From: Anas platyrhynchos | Taxonomy: Eukaryota; Chordata; Aves; Anseriformes; Anatidae | Length of the DNA stretch: 64,000 bases | Direction: 5' to 3' | NCBI RefSeq assembly: GCF_047663525.1 | Contig: NC_092588.1 | Span: forward strand, 140,856,501-140,920,500 | Shown here: positions 38,216-50,100 of the stretch, piece by piece | How positions within the stretch are numbered: position 1 is the stretch's first letter | Layout: every line of letters begins with the position of its first letter | Program-made: the position numbers and the translations under genes | Notes under the pieces: generated by a model | Seen by the model: the letters and a program-made list of their open reading frames with translations, nothing else | Told to the model about the DNA's origin: nothing | The model's database searches: none

Positions 38216-40394
38216 TCAAAGGAAAACCTGCCAAAAAATACTCCTGCAGTGGGAGGGCATTTTTGAGTAGTCCCAATCCATCCAATCCATACCCTTGGTG
38301 AAGGCAGGGTGCCTGCAGAAAATGAAGACTTACAAATCTCACTTGCAAGCCAAAAGAATGAAAGGCTTGTTCATTTTTTATTTTTTTTTTTCCTAGAGAA
38401 AGAGGTCAATTTACATCGATATTGGGTATTTTAATGTGAGAAGTAATATACCAAACTGAAATGAGATGATGATATGTTGTAAATTCATTATTCCCAAAGC
38501 CAGCTGCTTCTTGTCAGAGAAGGAAAGCTCCTTTTAAGTGTCTTCTGAGACTGACATAAAGCAAGCTATATGACAAGACTGTATGTACTGTATGTCATCA
38601 TGCATTTCTTAAAGCATAAAATATGAGTGTTTTTTTTTTTTTTTTAAATGGAAAAAAGAATTATTTCAGACAAGCAATCCAGCAAATAATAATTCCACTT
38701 CTGATGTTTCAGGAAATGAGAAACAACTCCCCCAGTGGTGCTTTCAGTAACACTAGAAAGATAATTTGAAACACCTCAACATGCAAATTTCCAACACTTA
38801 AATTCAAAAACTACTTTGATTTAGCAGTAGCTTATGTGCTTAAAGACCTTATGAAATTAAATATTAAAAATGTTGTTCCATAATATTCTTTCAGATATGT
38901 TTTTAATCCACACTTGATTTATTTTTGCAGAAGCCTTAATTTAATCAAATTGATAGGACATTTGGCGCTGTTCCTTCACAGGAAAGCATACAAATTCGGT
39001 AGTGGCTTTGTCATAAGCTAAATCATCAGAAGAAATTTCATTAAAACGTGTAGTTAATAAAGTCCTTATTCACTCTATTAGGTATTTAGTTTCTAGAAAA
39101 CTCTTTAATTTCATAATCTCCTATCTTTAATGCAATCTGTATTATCCTGTTTCGTGTATATTTTTGTAGTGCTAGAATAAATTAACTTTCAGTAAAATAT
39201 TTCTGTCATTTGTGAATATTGGTCAAAGTTGTGAATTTTCATGACATTTTGTAACTGTTCTCATTAGTCGTCTTCCTTTTTCTCCTTATTAGTATGTTGT
39301 TACTTAATGACACCCTCAGAATATTTTCACAACATTAAATTAAAAAAATGTTTTCCTTGATATATTTGTACAATTGTGCCAAAACATAATAACAATACTG
39401 CAATTATATGGCTGTCACACAGTGCTTGATTGCCTCTTACCCATGGTAAACACAGATAGAAATAAAGACAGAAAAGATAATCTCTGCAAAATTCATTTCC
39501 ATGGCATGACAATACCACTTTTATCTAGACCGTGGAGTAGGTAAAGTGCCCACAATGTGCTCACAGTCTTTAACTTCCAGTCACACAACTGAACAGAAAT
39601 CCATACTGGGCTAAAGAACACAGAAGGGATGTGTCTCACCTGGCGTGGAGTCAAAATGCCACAAGAGCACACACCTGGAGGTGCTTCAGGGTCCTGGAGG
39701 TTAGACCTGTAAACATGGCATGAATAACAGAGCTGAGGAGAAGCTCTGAAGCATGCTCATCTTTCTCCAGGTCATCTGTTGCTGTTCTTCTTGCTGTTGT
39801 CTGTACGCCTGTCTACTTCACAATGCAGATGCATGCTCTTCATAGAGTTTGTGTGACTGTTTCCAATCTGCACGAAGCACTTTTATCTTCAAGTAACTAA
39901 ACCCTTTGTTCCAGGACTGTCTTGAAACACAGCAATTGCGCACCTGATTACCACTTCTCTTTTCACGTGGATTCTACATTGTCAAAAGTTTGTGCGACAG
40001 TTTAGATGGAAATAAAGATGTAACTAAGTGGAGATTGGCCAGAATTATGTTTGAAATAGCCATAAGAACAATCACCACCGAAGATATGTAAAAGGAAAGC
40101 TATTGTTATAGAGACCATTGAGTTTCTGGTGAGCTCATCCCAGCCAGCAACTATGCATTCACCAGCAACTTGCTCACTACTCACACTCAGCGGGATGGGA
40201 GAAAGAATCGGAAAAGCAAAAGTGAGAAAAAAAATGTGGTTCAAGATAAAGATAGCACAATAAGTGAAGGACAAAAAAGGAAAAATAAATGATGTAAAGG
40301 CACCAGCTCTGACAAGCAGACTGATGTCCAGCCAGTTTACAGGCAATGGCTACTTTGGTGAGACTACCCCCCAGTTTTTATTGCTGAGCTATAT
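38216..40394. other. Intergenic DNA, nothing recognised
   Basis: AT-rich sequence with T runs (for example 38629-38645). No exon or clear repeat is seen. Confidence 0.55.
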
Positions 40395-40650
40395 TAGTAC
40401 AGAAAAACCCCATGGTCAGTTGGGGTCAGCTGTCCCAGCTCAGCCTCTTGCCCACCCCCAGCCTCCTCACTGTGGGGGCAGTGTGAGAATGAGAAGGCCT
40501 TGATGCTGTGCAAGCACTGCTCAGCAACAGCTGAAACACGGGAGTGTTATCAGCACTGTTTTAGCCACAGATCTACAACACAGCAACATACTAGCTGCAG
40601 TGAGGAAAATTAGCTCCATCCCAGCCAGCCCCAGCACAGAGTTTAAACCC
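40395..40650 (+). mobile_element. Avian LTR-retroelement-like fragment
   Basis: The segment 'ggtcagttggggtcagctgt', 'cagtgtgagaatgagaaggc', 'cttgatgctgtgcaagcact', 'gctcagcaacagctgaaaca', 'gtgttatcagcactgtttta' and 'gaaaattagctccatcccag' resembles a family dispersed in bird genomes that I remember as part of an endogenous-retrovirus-type LTR. No gag, pol or env coding sequence is attached, and no partner LTR is seen in the window. The family name, strand and borders are uncertain. Confidence 0.45.
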
Positions 40651-42159
40651 AAATCTTTGCCTTCTGTAGTTACATTCATCTCTCCTTACATTTGTCATCT
40701 GCAGTGCCTCTTTAGAAAAATAAAGACCCACAAGAAGTTTGTGAAGCAGGTGACTTGCCTCTCTCTACCAAGCAGCTACATTTTTTCCCCCTTCTTTCCC
40801 TGTCTCTAATATCCATTGTAACTATCAAAGATCAGTGGGACTTCATGGAGAGTCAGTCAGTCTGAGACTGGCTTTAGATCTTCAGTATGATTTCTCTGGT
40901 TAGATACAGATCAGTATAAATGGCTCCGACTTGTTATCGCAGCTGTTTCTAGTGAAGGTGATCGTAAATCTCTACGTTTTCTACGGGAGTGGTGATGGTA
41001 AAAGTGGAACAAGACACCATTATGTATGGGGCTTGTTTACAACTAAAAATGACCCACCAACTCTTCTGCTACAACTGTAATCACATTTATCACAGAATAA
41101 ACCAACAAGGCCTGGACCTATTTGTGCTACGATCTCTGCAGATTGATATGGATTATAAAAATAGAACTGAATTTATACTTGCAGTGCAACGTAATAAAAA
41201 ATCTGGGAAGAAAGGAATGAGATATGTGATAAAAAAGAGATCACAGGAGAGAGTTAATAGTAGCTGTAATGTCTTTACCTATTATTACCCGATTTTGAGG
41301 TCCAAAAATGATTATATTTGCCTGTTCCCATTTGCTTCTGCAGTTACTGATGGCAATTAAACTGCAATTTGAAGTTAGAAAATGTTATTCGATTTCAGAA
41401 TTTGGCTTAGCATTCACTCCAAAACAGCCTTAGCTGGCAAAAGAGAATACGACAATGAATTCTTGTTCTGAAAATAGCACAACTATCTGGCATGGCTTTC
41501 TCCATCATCAGCCCAAAGCTGATAATAGAAAGGAGATAACTCTTCTGGTCCTCTAACAAAGCTCTGTGCTGGTGTCTTAACTGCGGGGCCACCATGCATG
41601 ATGCTCTAACAGAGATTTGCCTCTGCCTTGCTCTATGTTGCATAACTGTTTTATCTGCTTGCTCCCAAGAACCGACGGCTTTTTATTTTCCCACAAATGC
41701 TCTGCAGACAGTGAAACAAGAATAATATGAGCCAAAAAAGAAAGGAAGGAAGGAAGGAAGAAAGAAAGAAAGAATATGATGGAAGGATGCACAGGAGAAC
41801 TTTTAGTTTTTAAACAGATGGTATATATTTATTAATTTTCATAAGAATTCAGTATTACTTGTGTGAGGAACTAGCCTTTCTCTTTCATTTAGAGAAGTTA
41901 AGGATTTATTTTTTCATCAGTACCCCAGCCCACCTGTATTAAAGACTTAGCCCTTCCCTAAAAGAATTGCCACTTGCACTCCTGAGTGGGGATAAATTGC
42001 AAAGGGGACTCAACTGCGTGCCATTATTTGCCATTTTCCCCTCTCCCACGGCTGCTTACAGCAAAATCCAGGGCCAGAAGCAGGATCCTCGCTTCCCTCT
42101 GCCCTGTACCCTCAGCTCCCCCCTCCAAAGCCCTCCCTGAACTCCTGCCCCGCCACACT
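40651..42159. other. Upstream flank of the CpG island
   Basis: AT-rich sequence with no recognised exon. A GGAA/GAAA simple repeat lies at 41737-41773. The 123-codon plus-strand frame at 40989-41360 has no recognisable domain. Confidence 0.55.
41737..41773. repeat. GGAA / GAAA microsatellite
   Basis: Four GGAA units are followed by GAAA units, all purine on the + strand. Confidence 0.95.
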
Positions 42160-42403
42160 GCGGCCAAAAACAAGCAAAAAGCCGCATTTCTAGCAGCCGG
42201 GGCGCGGCCTGGCGGGGTAAAGGGGGCGGCACAGCGCTCTGCAGTGACACAGGGAGGGCTGCAGGCGGCGGCAGGGCCACGGGGAGCCCGCTTGGACCCG
42301 CCGCCGGGCGGCTGAGGGAGCCGAGGGGAGGCGGGGGGGCCGCCATCCCGGGCTCCCCTCAGCGGCGCCCGGCCGCGGGCGCCACCTTCCCGCCCGCCGC
42401 CCA

Positions 42404-42413
42404 GCGCATGCGC
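42404..42413. promoter_or_regulatory. NRF1-type palindrome
   Basis: GCGCATGCGC is the core of the NRF1 consensus (YGCGCAYGCGCR) and is found in many CpG-island promoters. It lies 12 bases before the RFX half site. Binding is predicted only. Confidence 0.65.
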
Positions 42414-42424
42414 CGCAGCCGCCT

Positions 42425-42433
42425 CCTAGCAAC
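42425..42433 (+). promoter_or_regulatory. RFX half X-box (CCTAGCAAC)
   Basis: CCTAGCAAC is the right half of the X-box palindrome (GTTGCC..RGCAAC) bound by RFX factors, which control cilia genes. The left half is poor here (GCCTCC instead of GTTGCC), so this is a half site with a weak partner. It sits in the CpG island beside the NRF1 motif. ARMC3 is known as a motile-cilium and sperm-tail-associated gene, so the fit is sensible, but binding is not shown by sequence alone. Confidence 0.6.
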
Positions 42434-42510
42434 AGGGGAACGGCGGCGCCATCGGGGAGCGGGGCCGGGGGGCTGAGGGGAGAGCCGGTGGCGGAGGAAT
42501 AACGCCCGGT

Positions 42511-43689
42511 TGGTGCTTTGTTTCTTAAGGTTTCTTTCAGGCTTACTGCTTTGCCTACACCAGTGAGGAAAGTAGTGTAGTCTCAGGGTTATAATAAAGC
42601 TGTGAGGTTTACCTGCGGAGTTCGTGGGGGACAGCAACGTGAGAGGTGTCGCACCTAAAGCTGTGTGGATAATAGACGAGAGGGGGGAAATGAGAGAGAC
42701 TAAACCTTAAAGACAGGTGTTTTACCCTAAATACCGCTAACAGGTGGGTGGGCTGTGGGGGAGCAAATCTCACCGAATTTTGGATGTTTCAGAGGTTGGG
42801 GGCATCTGCAGGCAGGCATCACAACACCAAGTAGGGGCTTGCTGGCAGAGGAGCATCGTCTGCAGAACAGAAACCTTCCTTTGTAATCTGTTACTAACCT
42901 GAATGTGTCATCTATATAACATACTCCAATACTATATTATCTTAACCATTTTTAGGCTTTTGATTATTGTTGCCGTTTTCTGATTATCTGAATTAAGTGA
43001 TAGGTCTGCCCTTGTAACCATAAAAATCATGAATGTGACAGTGACCCGCTTGAGGTGTTTCCAATAGTATAAATATTTAGTGTAAGTAACATGTTTTGCT
43101 ATGTGCTAGTAAAGGAAGGGAAGTAATTGACAAAAGCTCAAACACAATACGAATACAATAAACTGGCCATGAATAAATGGACACTGAAAACTAAAAAAGG
43201 TCTCTTCTGAGCAATCAGCTCAGCAACAGCTTTTCAGTGAGAGGAGTGGAAACAAAATACCTACTGTGTTTTTTTTTTAAGGTAGAGCGTTAGAGTTATC
43301 TGGTGGGATTAATGGGACGTGGTGCATGTGACAGGCAGGAATGAATCTGACCATTCAGAATGTCACGTTCAGCCCCATGTCCCTACAAAGCTGGCAGATG
43401 GAAGCATTTGTTTTAAGACACGTACATTGGCACAACTGCTTAAAAACTTCAGCGTGTCTTTAATTTTTACTTGTCTTTAAAATGTGCTTCTTCCAAAGGC
43501 AGACCAGCTTTGACTTCTATATGAGAAATGTCCTGCTATTATTCTTCAGGAAAAGGTTGCATAACTTCTCTCTCTCTCTCTGTTTTTTTTAGATTAAGCC
43601 AATTTTTCTTAGACTCTTTCTCATGGGATGTGGGATTTCACTGTGTCTCAGTGAGACATTTAAAATCACACTCATAATTTCTAAAATTC
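42511..43689. other. Downstream flank of CpG island, may hold ARMC3 exon 1 donor
   Basis: The transcription start and first exon are not fixed by the sequence. Two plausible splice donors follow the island: AAC|GTGAGA with the GT at 42639 and CAG|GTGGGT with the GT at 42744. Either could join to the acceptor at 47066. No protein-coding exon is seen here. Confidence 0.45.
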
Positions 43690-44720
43690 TCCTTCATTTG
43701 GGTTGTCACAGCCTGGATTCTCCAAGGATAGATCCTGGGTTTGATGTTATTTAATATATTCATTATAATTTGGAAATGAACAATAACATAGAGAAATCAG
43801 AATTTTCTACTGAGATGAAATAGTTTGTATTAATTAAGATTTAAGAAGGTTGTTAGATACATCTGAGAGCTATCCTGATTCTTGTATCATGGTGTAACTG
43901 GTAACACCATGGTAAATAAAATTAATTGGTGGTGAATGGAATATAGTTTATGCTCCCAGGAATATTTGGAACACTGTATTCTTCAGTAGTGAACCTGAGT
44001 TAACTGTAACCTACTGGGGAAATGACCTGTTTACCATATGTGGATGGCTTAGTGAAAATCTTCGCTGAAGAAATTGGCTAAAAATTAATCCTCAAAAAGA
44101 TGTAATGTCACTATAATAAATCAGTGGTGCTCTAGAATTGATTATGGTATTCAGGGTTAGGTTATTCATATCTGAGAAAGATTTAACAGTCACAGAGGGG
44201 CTCTGAGACAAGAAACATATATGTCTGGAAAAGCTGTATGGAAAAAATAATTAAGACCGTTTAGAAAGGTGATAAATCAGAATGTACAGGAAATTATAAA
44301 AGAAAGTAGAAAGGATCAAGTCAGGGTATCCTTTAACTAAATTTGTAATACAAGAACAAAGGAATGTTGTGTTGAATTGAATAAACTGTTTACATATTTT
44401 TTAAATCTAAGGAGTAGTTGCTTGTAAAGTACACTTGACAATTGGACCTGTGCCATAGTGTGTCATAGAATGAAGAGTAAAGGGATTAAGCATTGATGTG
44501 GACAGTAAAAATAGCTACTATTGTGAGAAAGAACATAAAAACTTCAGGAGATCTAAACCTTTGTACTTCAGGGAAATAAAAAACCAGTAACAGATGGAGG
44601 AAAACTGACTTTTGGGATTGGTTTCATGAATTTATCAGAAGCATTTGGCTCTTATCACCAGAGGCAGGATACCAGTCTGCCATGGAAGACTGTTCTTACT
44701 CAGTGAAGGAGGGTTTTTTG
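43690..44720 (+). mobile_element. Ancient CR1/L3-like LINE, RT to 3' end, very decayed
   Basis: Near 43710-43790 the text 'atagatcctgggtttgatgt', 'tatttaatatattcattata' and 'atttggaaatgaacaataac' corresponds to the CR1-type reverse transcriptase segment LFNIFINDLEN. At 44530-44720, 'acataaaaacttcaggagat', 'tgtacttcagggaaataaaa' and 'ggcaggataccagtctgcca' follow the 3' part of old CR1-type elements known from turtles and crocodilians ('cttcagggcataa...gaggcaggatactgg'). All frames are destroyed. Between the two anchors the match is weak, so this may be one element or two neighbouring pieces. Confidence 0.55.
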
Positions 44721-46319
44721 AGCTGAGGCCTCTCAGTTGCTCTGTGATTTGTAAAGAATGCCGTCACGTTTGTTAATTCCTGTTACTTCATTTTATGAAC
44801 TTTCATACACCGTCTTTCATACATTACTCCTTAAGCTAAGGAGTGAGATACTCCTTAGTTAGTGCACCTCTTGGTGTGCCAAGAAGTTCAGCTTCAGAAA
44901 ACAGTGAAGTGTGGTCCTTGGGCAGCATGAAAAAAGGCACTGGTATCAGAAACTACTGTATCAAAATTTTATCACAAATTTTGCATATTTTTACAGCATT
45001 GTGTTAAGGAATCAAATAACTTGGGTAACTTCAAAATCTAAGCATCTGTACTTTGGAATTTTGAAAGTAACAGCTAAATGTTAACGTGATACTGAAATGC
45101 AAATAAGCAGTACCAGTACATCCTGAAAGTTCTGAGGTTTTAAATAAGTAATTGTATTATTCTTTAGCTAGCCTAAAATTCCCCTCCTTTCCCTCCTCCT
45201 CCCCCCTTTCTTTCTCTCAGCTATTTGGTCAACCCGATACCTAACTGGAAACTCATTTTGTGTTTAAAGGTATGGAGTACTCCACTCTGTATCTCTCAGT
45301 ATTTTGTTAATTGTTTTGTGATTCCTTTGCTCTGTATAATTTCGTGTATTATTTAGAAACAAATAGATCATTAAAACTCTCAGAATGACCAGAGTGTATT
45401 TATTTATTTATTTATTTATTTATTTATTTTTCTGGAATGGGATTGACTTTGTTCAGCTGAATCAAAACGAAAGATACGATCTTGAATCTGTGAACAGATT
45501 CTAGTGAAGTTGGGCTAGTTAACATCTGTTGCACGGTAGCTAATTCTTCACTTAATCCTCGTCATTTCTTGCCTAATATACGTGTAAGCACAGATAAAAC
45601 AGCTAGCGGATTTGAAGGTGTCTTAATTGGTCTCATATGTGATGTACTATTTTCATACAGCATGTATCTTCTGGAACCAAATACTAAATTAGGCCTGGTA
45701 TCTCTCTTAACTCTTTCCTTCTCCAAAGCCAAGTTTCCCCAGGGTATCAATGTTTGTAGTCCTCATAGAAGTAGAAAACACAGGGTAGTTTGGTTAAGAA
45801 GAAAGGGGAATCTCTTGGTCTGCAATTAAGGAGTAGGACAGATGAAAACCAAAAGAAAGATTTGGGAGAAAGAAATATGCAAATTTCAAGATAATCACAT
45901 AACAATGTGGAATAATGACAAAGTTGTCAGAGAATGATGAGAAAGATGAAGATGTTTAAGCTGCCATACAAAAGACGTTTGTATGTAGTTCATGGATTCA
46001 GGAAAGGAGTGAGATTGTCTGCTAATGCTGGGATTATAACTTTGTCGTCTTCCTTTTGATTGCACTGCAAGGCAGCAGATCTAGCATGTCCATACAGAAA
46101 TCGATTGACGTAATCAGTGAGGTGGACCAGTTTATAGGCGGTTTCCACTGTTAGCAAAGAAAAAGCTTTGAGTGTCTGAGACAAGAAAAAACAGCAAGAC
46201 TTCCCTTAAAATGGCTAGACAGATTGACATTGGTTAAATATCACTTGGTTGTTCTAAAGAATCTTGCGTGTTCATCATTTTTGGGGAGGAACTTGACAAT
46301 CAGGTGCTAGCAATGTGTT
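44721..46319. other. Non-coding DNA with a TTTA microsatellite
   Basis: Probably within the first ARMC3 intron. No exon is recognised. The TTTA repeat is listed separately. Confidence 0.55.
45396..45431. repeat. (TTTA)n microsatellite
   Basis: About nine perfect TTTA units in a row. Confidence 0.95.
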
Positions 46320-46936
46320 GTTGCAGCAAAGAAGGCTAAATCTGTCCTGGGCTGCTTTATGCAAGGTATTGCCAGCAGGTGGAGGGAGGTGATCCTTCCC
46401 CTCGATTCAGCACTGATGAGACCACGCCTGGAGTAATGTGTCCAGTTCTGGCCTTGGCAGTACAAGAGAGACATGGACACACTGGAGAGAGTCCAGTGTG
46501 GTAGGACCATGAAGATGATGAAGGGACTGGAGCATGTCTACTATGAGAAAAGATGGAGAGAGCTGGGACTCTTCATCCTATAGAATAGCAGGCTCAGCAG
46601 GGATTTTATCAATAAAGATTCCCCATGTATAAATACTGAAGGGAAGGTGCAAATAAGACAGACCCAGGAACTTTTCAGTGCTGCCCGGTGACGGGACAAG
46701 GGGCGGTGGGCACAAACTGAAACACAGGTCCTGTCTGAAGGTCAGGAAGCACTTCTTTACTGTGTGAGTGACAAAGCACTGGCACAGGCTGCCCAGAGAG
46801 TTTGTGGAGATCTTCAAAAGCTGCCTAGACATGATCCTGGGCACCCAGATATAGGTGGCTCTGCTAGCAGGGGCTTGGACCAGATGGCCTCTCAGAGGTC
46901 CCTTCCAAGCTCAGCTGCGCTGTGATTCTGTGATCA
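46320..46936 (+). mobile_element. CR1-type LINE, 3' region with octamer tail
   Basis: The sequence follows CR1 from 'ggtggagggaggtgatcctt' through 'agaccacgcctggagtaatg', 'ccagttctggccttggcagt', 'ggcacaggctgcccagagag' and 'gcttggaccagatggcctct', to the end 'gaggtcccttccaagctcag' and 'tgtgattctgtgat' (octamer tail ending at 46936). It is 5'-truncated and has no intact frame. It lies just upstream of the putative ARMC3 leader exon and on the same strand. Confidence 0.9.
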
Positions 46937-47066
46937 TGGTCAGGTTGTAATAACACAGCTTCAGACTTCCTGAAAGCATGGTACTGTCAGATCCCAAAGG
47001 GGATTTTGTAATAAGTAATGTATTAGAAGCCTTTCTTAAATCCTCCTTTGCCCTGCTTTTCCATAG

Positions 47067-47110
47067 GAATAATTGTTCTCTGGAGGGACTTTTGAGTCTG
47101 TGACAACGAG
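47067..47110 (+). other. ARMC3: Putative 44-nt non-coding leader exon of ARMC3
   Basis: A strong acceptor (pyrimidine stretch 'cctcctttgccctgcttttc' then CATAG, AG at 47065-47066) is followed after 44 bases by a perfect donor GTAAGT (47111-47116). Spliced to the exon beginning at 51138, the leader reads in frame with the ARMC3 ATG and has a TAA at 47070-47072 and no ATG after it. That would make 51139 the first in-frame start. The good splice sites at both ends, the right strand and the position between the CpG island and coding exon 1 all fit. It is unproven: short exon-like pairs of splice sites also occur by chance. Confidence 0.55.
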
Positions 47111-50100
47111 GTAAGTTTTGCAGTCATCTGTGTCTTTGACTTACTCTTGCACCTTACCTCATGTCTCACTAACATTCAGTATGTGCAGGGTCTTAGGTTA
47201 CTGTGTCAGTTATTTAAGGGCTTAGAAAACAGAAGATGCAAATTGAACAGGTAGTTACTGTGTAAATGCGTTGTATAAATTAAAACCAAAATAGTATGGC
47301 CTCCAAGTGCATGCAACAGGACTCTGACAATGCCAACGTACACCCCATACTGTAAAGGAAGTACTTACAAAATTTCCTTATTTTGACTAGTACAGCCACT
47401 GTAAAACTTTCCTCATATTTCAAAGTCAGATTCATATTGAAAAATACTTTTGTTAATTATCTTTTTTAAATTAATGCTCATTATCTAACCATTATCTTGT
47501 ATTTAAAAAATAATAATAATGAACTGTGCACACTCGCTAGTGAAAAAAAGTATTGACAAAAAAGGTGTTAAAATCTGATGATAGGTGTGTTGTTTTTTTT
47601 TAATTTAAAAAAGTCATCTGTCATAGAGCATAAAACTAATACTCTGCTAATCCAATAAAGCATTTAGTCATCTATAGTTAAAAGCAGCAATGTTTAATGT
47701 CTCCCAGCTTCTAACCAGTGAGATCGAAAGCCAGATTTATTTATTTATTTTGGTATAGTGAGTAGAAATAGGTGGCTATCTCAGATTTGCAGTGTAGGAA
47801 ATGATTCACACTGTGCAAAGAAGTTTATAGAGCAAGTCAGTAAAATAAGTACAGGAATCATGGCCATCATTATCTGCAGATCTGGTGCTTAGGATCTGTT
47901 CCACTGGGCAGGCATCTACAAGAAATCTCTCAAAAACTAAATACATTTTCCTTGTTTTATTTGGAGATGCATAGATGCCAGGTCATGATACAACAGCCAA
48001 TAGGTTAGAGGGTTCTGCTTTTGAACTAAAAAGTACACATTCGTGACCTTCTTTAAAGTCATTTTCCATTTACAGGCAAAATGTCCTAGTCATGGAGATG
48101 TTACTGGAGATGGGCCTGTTCCTTCAGCCCCTTTAAAAAAGACAAGGCTGTGTTATGTCGTGTGCCTAGTTCTGCTAAAGCTCAGTCTGCTGTGATAGCA
48201 TCAGCCAGGCATAGCCTGGCATGTGGATTGTTGTGGAGAAACAGGGTAATATGTCTATCTCACTGATTTTTGTCAATGTATGAGCTAGCAGCTCTAGGCT
48301 CTGGCTTTGGTCAGAAGAAAAAATGGTCCTTTTTCGAGGTGCAATTTACCTGATGAATTTTAGATACATACTTTAGGTTGAGCTGCCTTAACAGCTATTG
48401 GATGTACTGAATAGACCTCCACTGACTGTAAAGGAGAGTGACTAATTTAAGTACCAATGCTTGATTGAGTTTACTGGACCTCCACACAGAGTTTCTGGAT
48501 TCTGAATGAACTGAAGTGAACGGGTTGCTCAGGCTGGGGTAGTTCTGGTCCCGTAGAAAACCAGGAGGCCCTTGTGGAGTTCAGAGTGAAAGATGGAAAT
48601 GCCACAGCTGAGGGAAAGCTTTGGGGGCTGCAGTTTGTGTAGGAATGAGATGTAGTTAGACCTAACGACTGCCCTGCTGGTTGGGGGACAACATCTGATC
48701 ATATCACCCCACTGGAACTGGGTGGGAGCAGATTAGAACAGGCTAATTTATCTACTAAGGAAATCAGTGAATTCCAGGTGGAGGACAGGAAGTAGCACAG
48801 AATGATAACTTCATAGACTGCTTGACCATGCGTTGGCTACATCTGTTTTGTTAAAGTCCTTTATTACCTCTAGCGCTACATGATTTAAGCAATCAGCCCT
48901 TTAATCTCAAGACATATGTGAAGAATTACACTCCTTCTAGAAAATTAAAAAACATGAAGTAGAGAATATTACTTAGAGAAGAATATTCTTTATTTTGTTA
49001 TAAAGATTTAATTACATTTAGTCACTAGTGAATAGAGTTTTAGCTTTTAAAGTAAGACTTTCAGATAGCATAGACCCAGCATTTAATTACACTGAAAAAT
49101 ATAAATCCCATTAAAAAATTGTCTGAATTCAAAATATTTAGAATACCAAGCTGAGAATCAGATACACATTCTGTAGGTCTACTTAGAAGAAGACTGTACA
49201 CAGTTATGGAGAGAGAGGGGTTTTGAATAAGAAGTGGACTTATGGGCCAGTAGCTTTTCAGCACATGAACTCAATGATTGTCTGAGATAATGAAAATTGA
49301 ATACGGAAGGCAGATTTTTAATTTTCAGTAAGTCAAAGAGTTCCACATGCGTCATAGCAGTTATTCTCTGACTTGAGGCAGAATACAGAGAGCTTTATAG
49401 GGACCAAGCTAACACCAACATCTGATGGCAGAAGGCATTGAAATCCAGAATAAAAACTGCAGTAAGAAACAGCCTGAAGGGCATAATCCACAGTAATTAT
49501 CCAATTATCTGTGATTTTTGCTGCAGATGATACCACTTTTTTAATATTACCAAGGAACCAAATGTTTCTGAACATGGAGAAAAACTTTCAAGTTCCTGGA
49601 CAATGTTCTTGGACATTAGATACATTTATATAAGCGTGAAGAAATATTTACAACTAAAAGCTGTAGTGATTCACAGTGTTGGACTATGCATAATTATTTG
49701 AATCTGTGAGCATTAAAAGAAAGTGGTGCACAGTTATATGTTGATTGGTCCCTAACCAAAACTGTGCTCTTTGAAACACTGAATTGTAGTGTGTTGTGTA
49801 TTCATACGTGTGCCTGTATATGTGTGCAAGGGTAAAGCAGATAGGAGCCGAAGAATCTTTGGTTATATGGATCTTCCTCTCAAAGCCATAGTTTGTGACC
49901 AGCCTATGAAGTTCTAAATTTCAGATTTCAAAATTCAGTTCTAAATTTCAGAATTTTCAGACGTGCTTACCAGCTGGTATCGCTACTGCTGTGTTGTAGT
50001 TTCTTTGGGAGGCTAGTAAAGGAACAATACCTGAAAAAGGTCAGAGGATTCAAGGAAAGCTCCAAGTTTTTAATGAACACAATAAATTATAGCACTGTGT

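Larger units (their letters stand above)
42160..42510 (+). promoter_or_regulatory. ARMC3: CpG island, probable ARMC3 promoter
   Basis: This is the only strongly CG-dinucleotide-dense, GC-rich block in the window, and it lies about 8.6 kb upstream of the ARMC3 start codon on the same strand. It contains a GC box (GGGGGCGGC at 42222-42230), an NRF1-type palindrome GCGCATGCGC (42404-42413), YY1-like GCCGCCATC (42339-42347) and GGCGCCATC (42445-42453), and an RFX half X-box. No TATA box is evident, as expected for this promoter class. The island could also fire in the other direction, but no minus-strand gene is recognised to the left. Assignment to ARMC3 is inference from position, strand and the cilia-type motif. 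Confidence 0.75.

Noticed and set aside
37927-38301. 124-codon plus-strand open frame
   Set aside because: Its second half overlaps a MIR-like relic and no protein family is recognised.
42056-42637. Several alanine-, proline- and arginine-rich minus-strand frames
   Set aside because: They arise from the GC-rich CpG island, where stop codons are rare; no family recognised.
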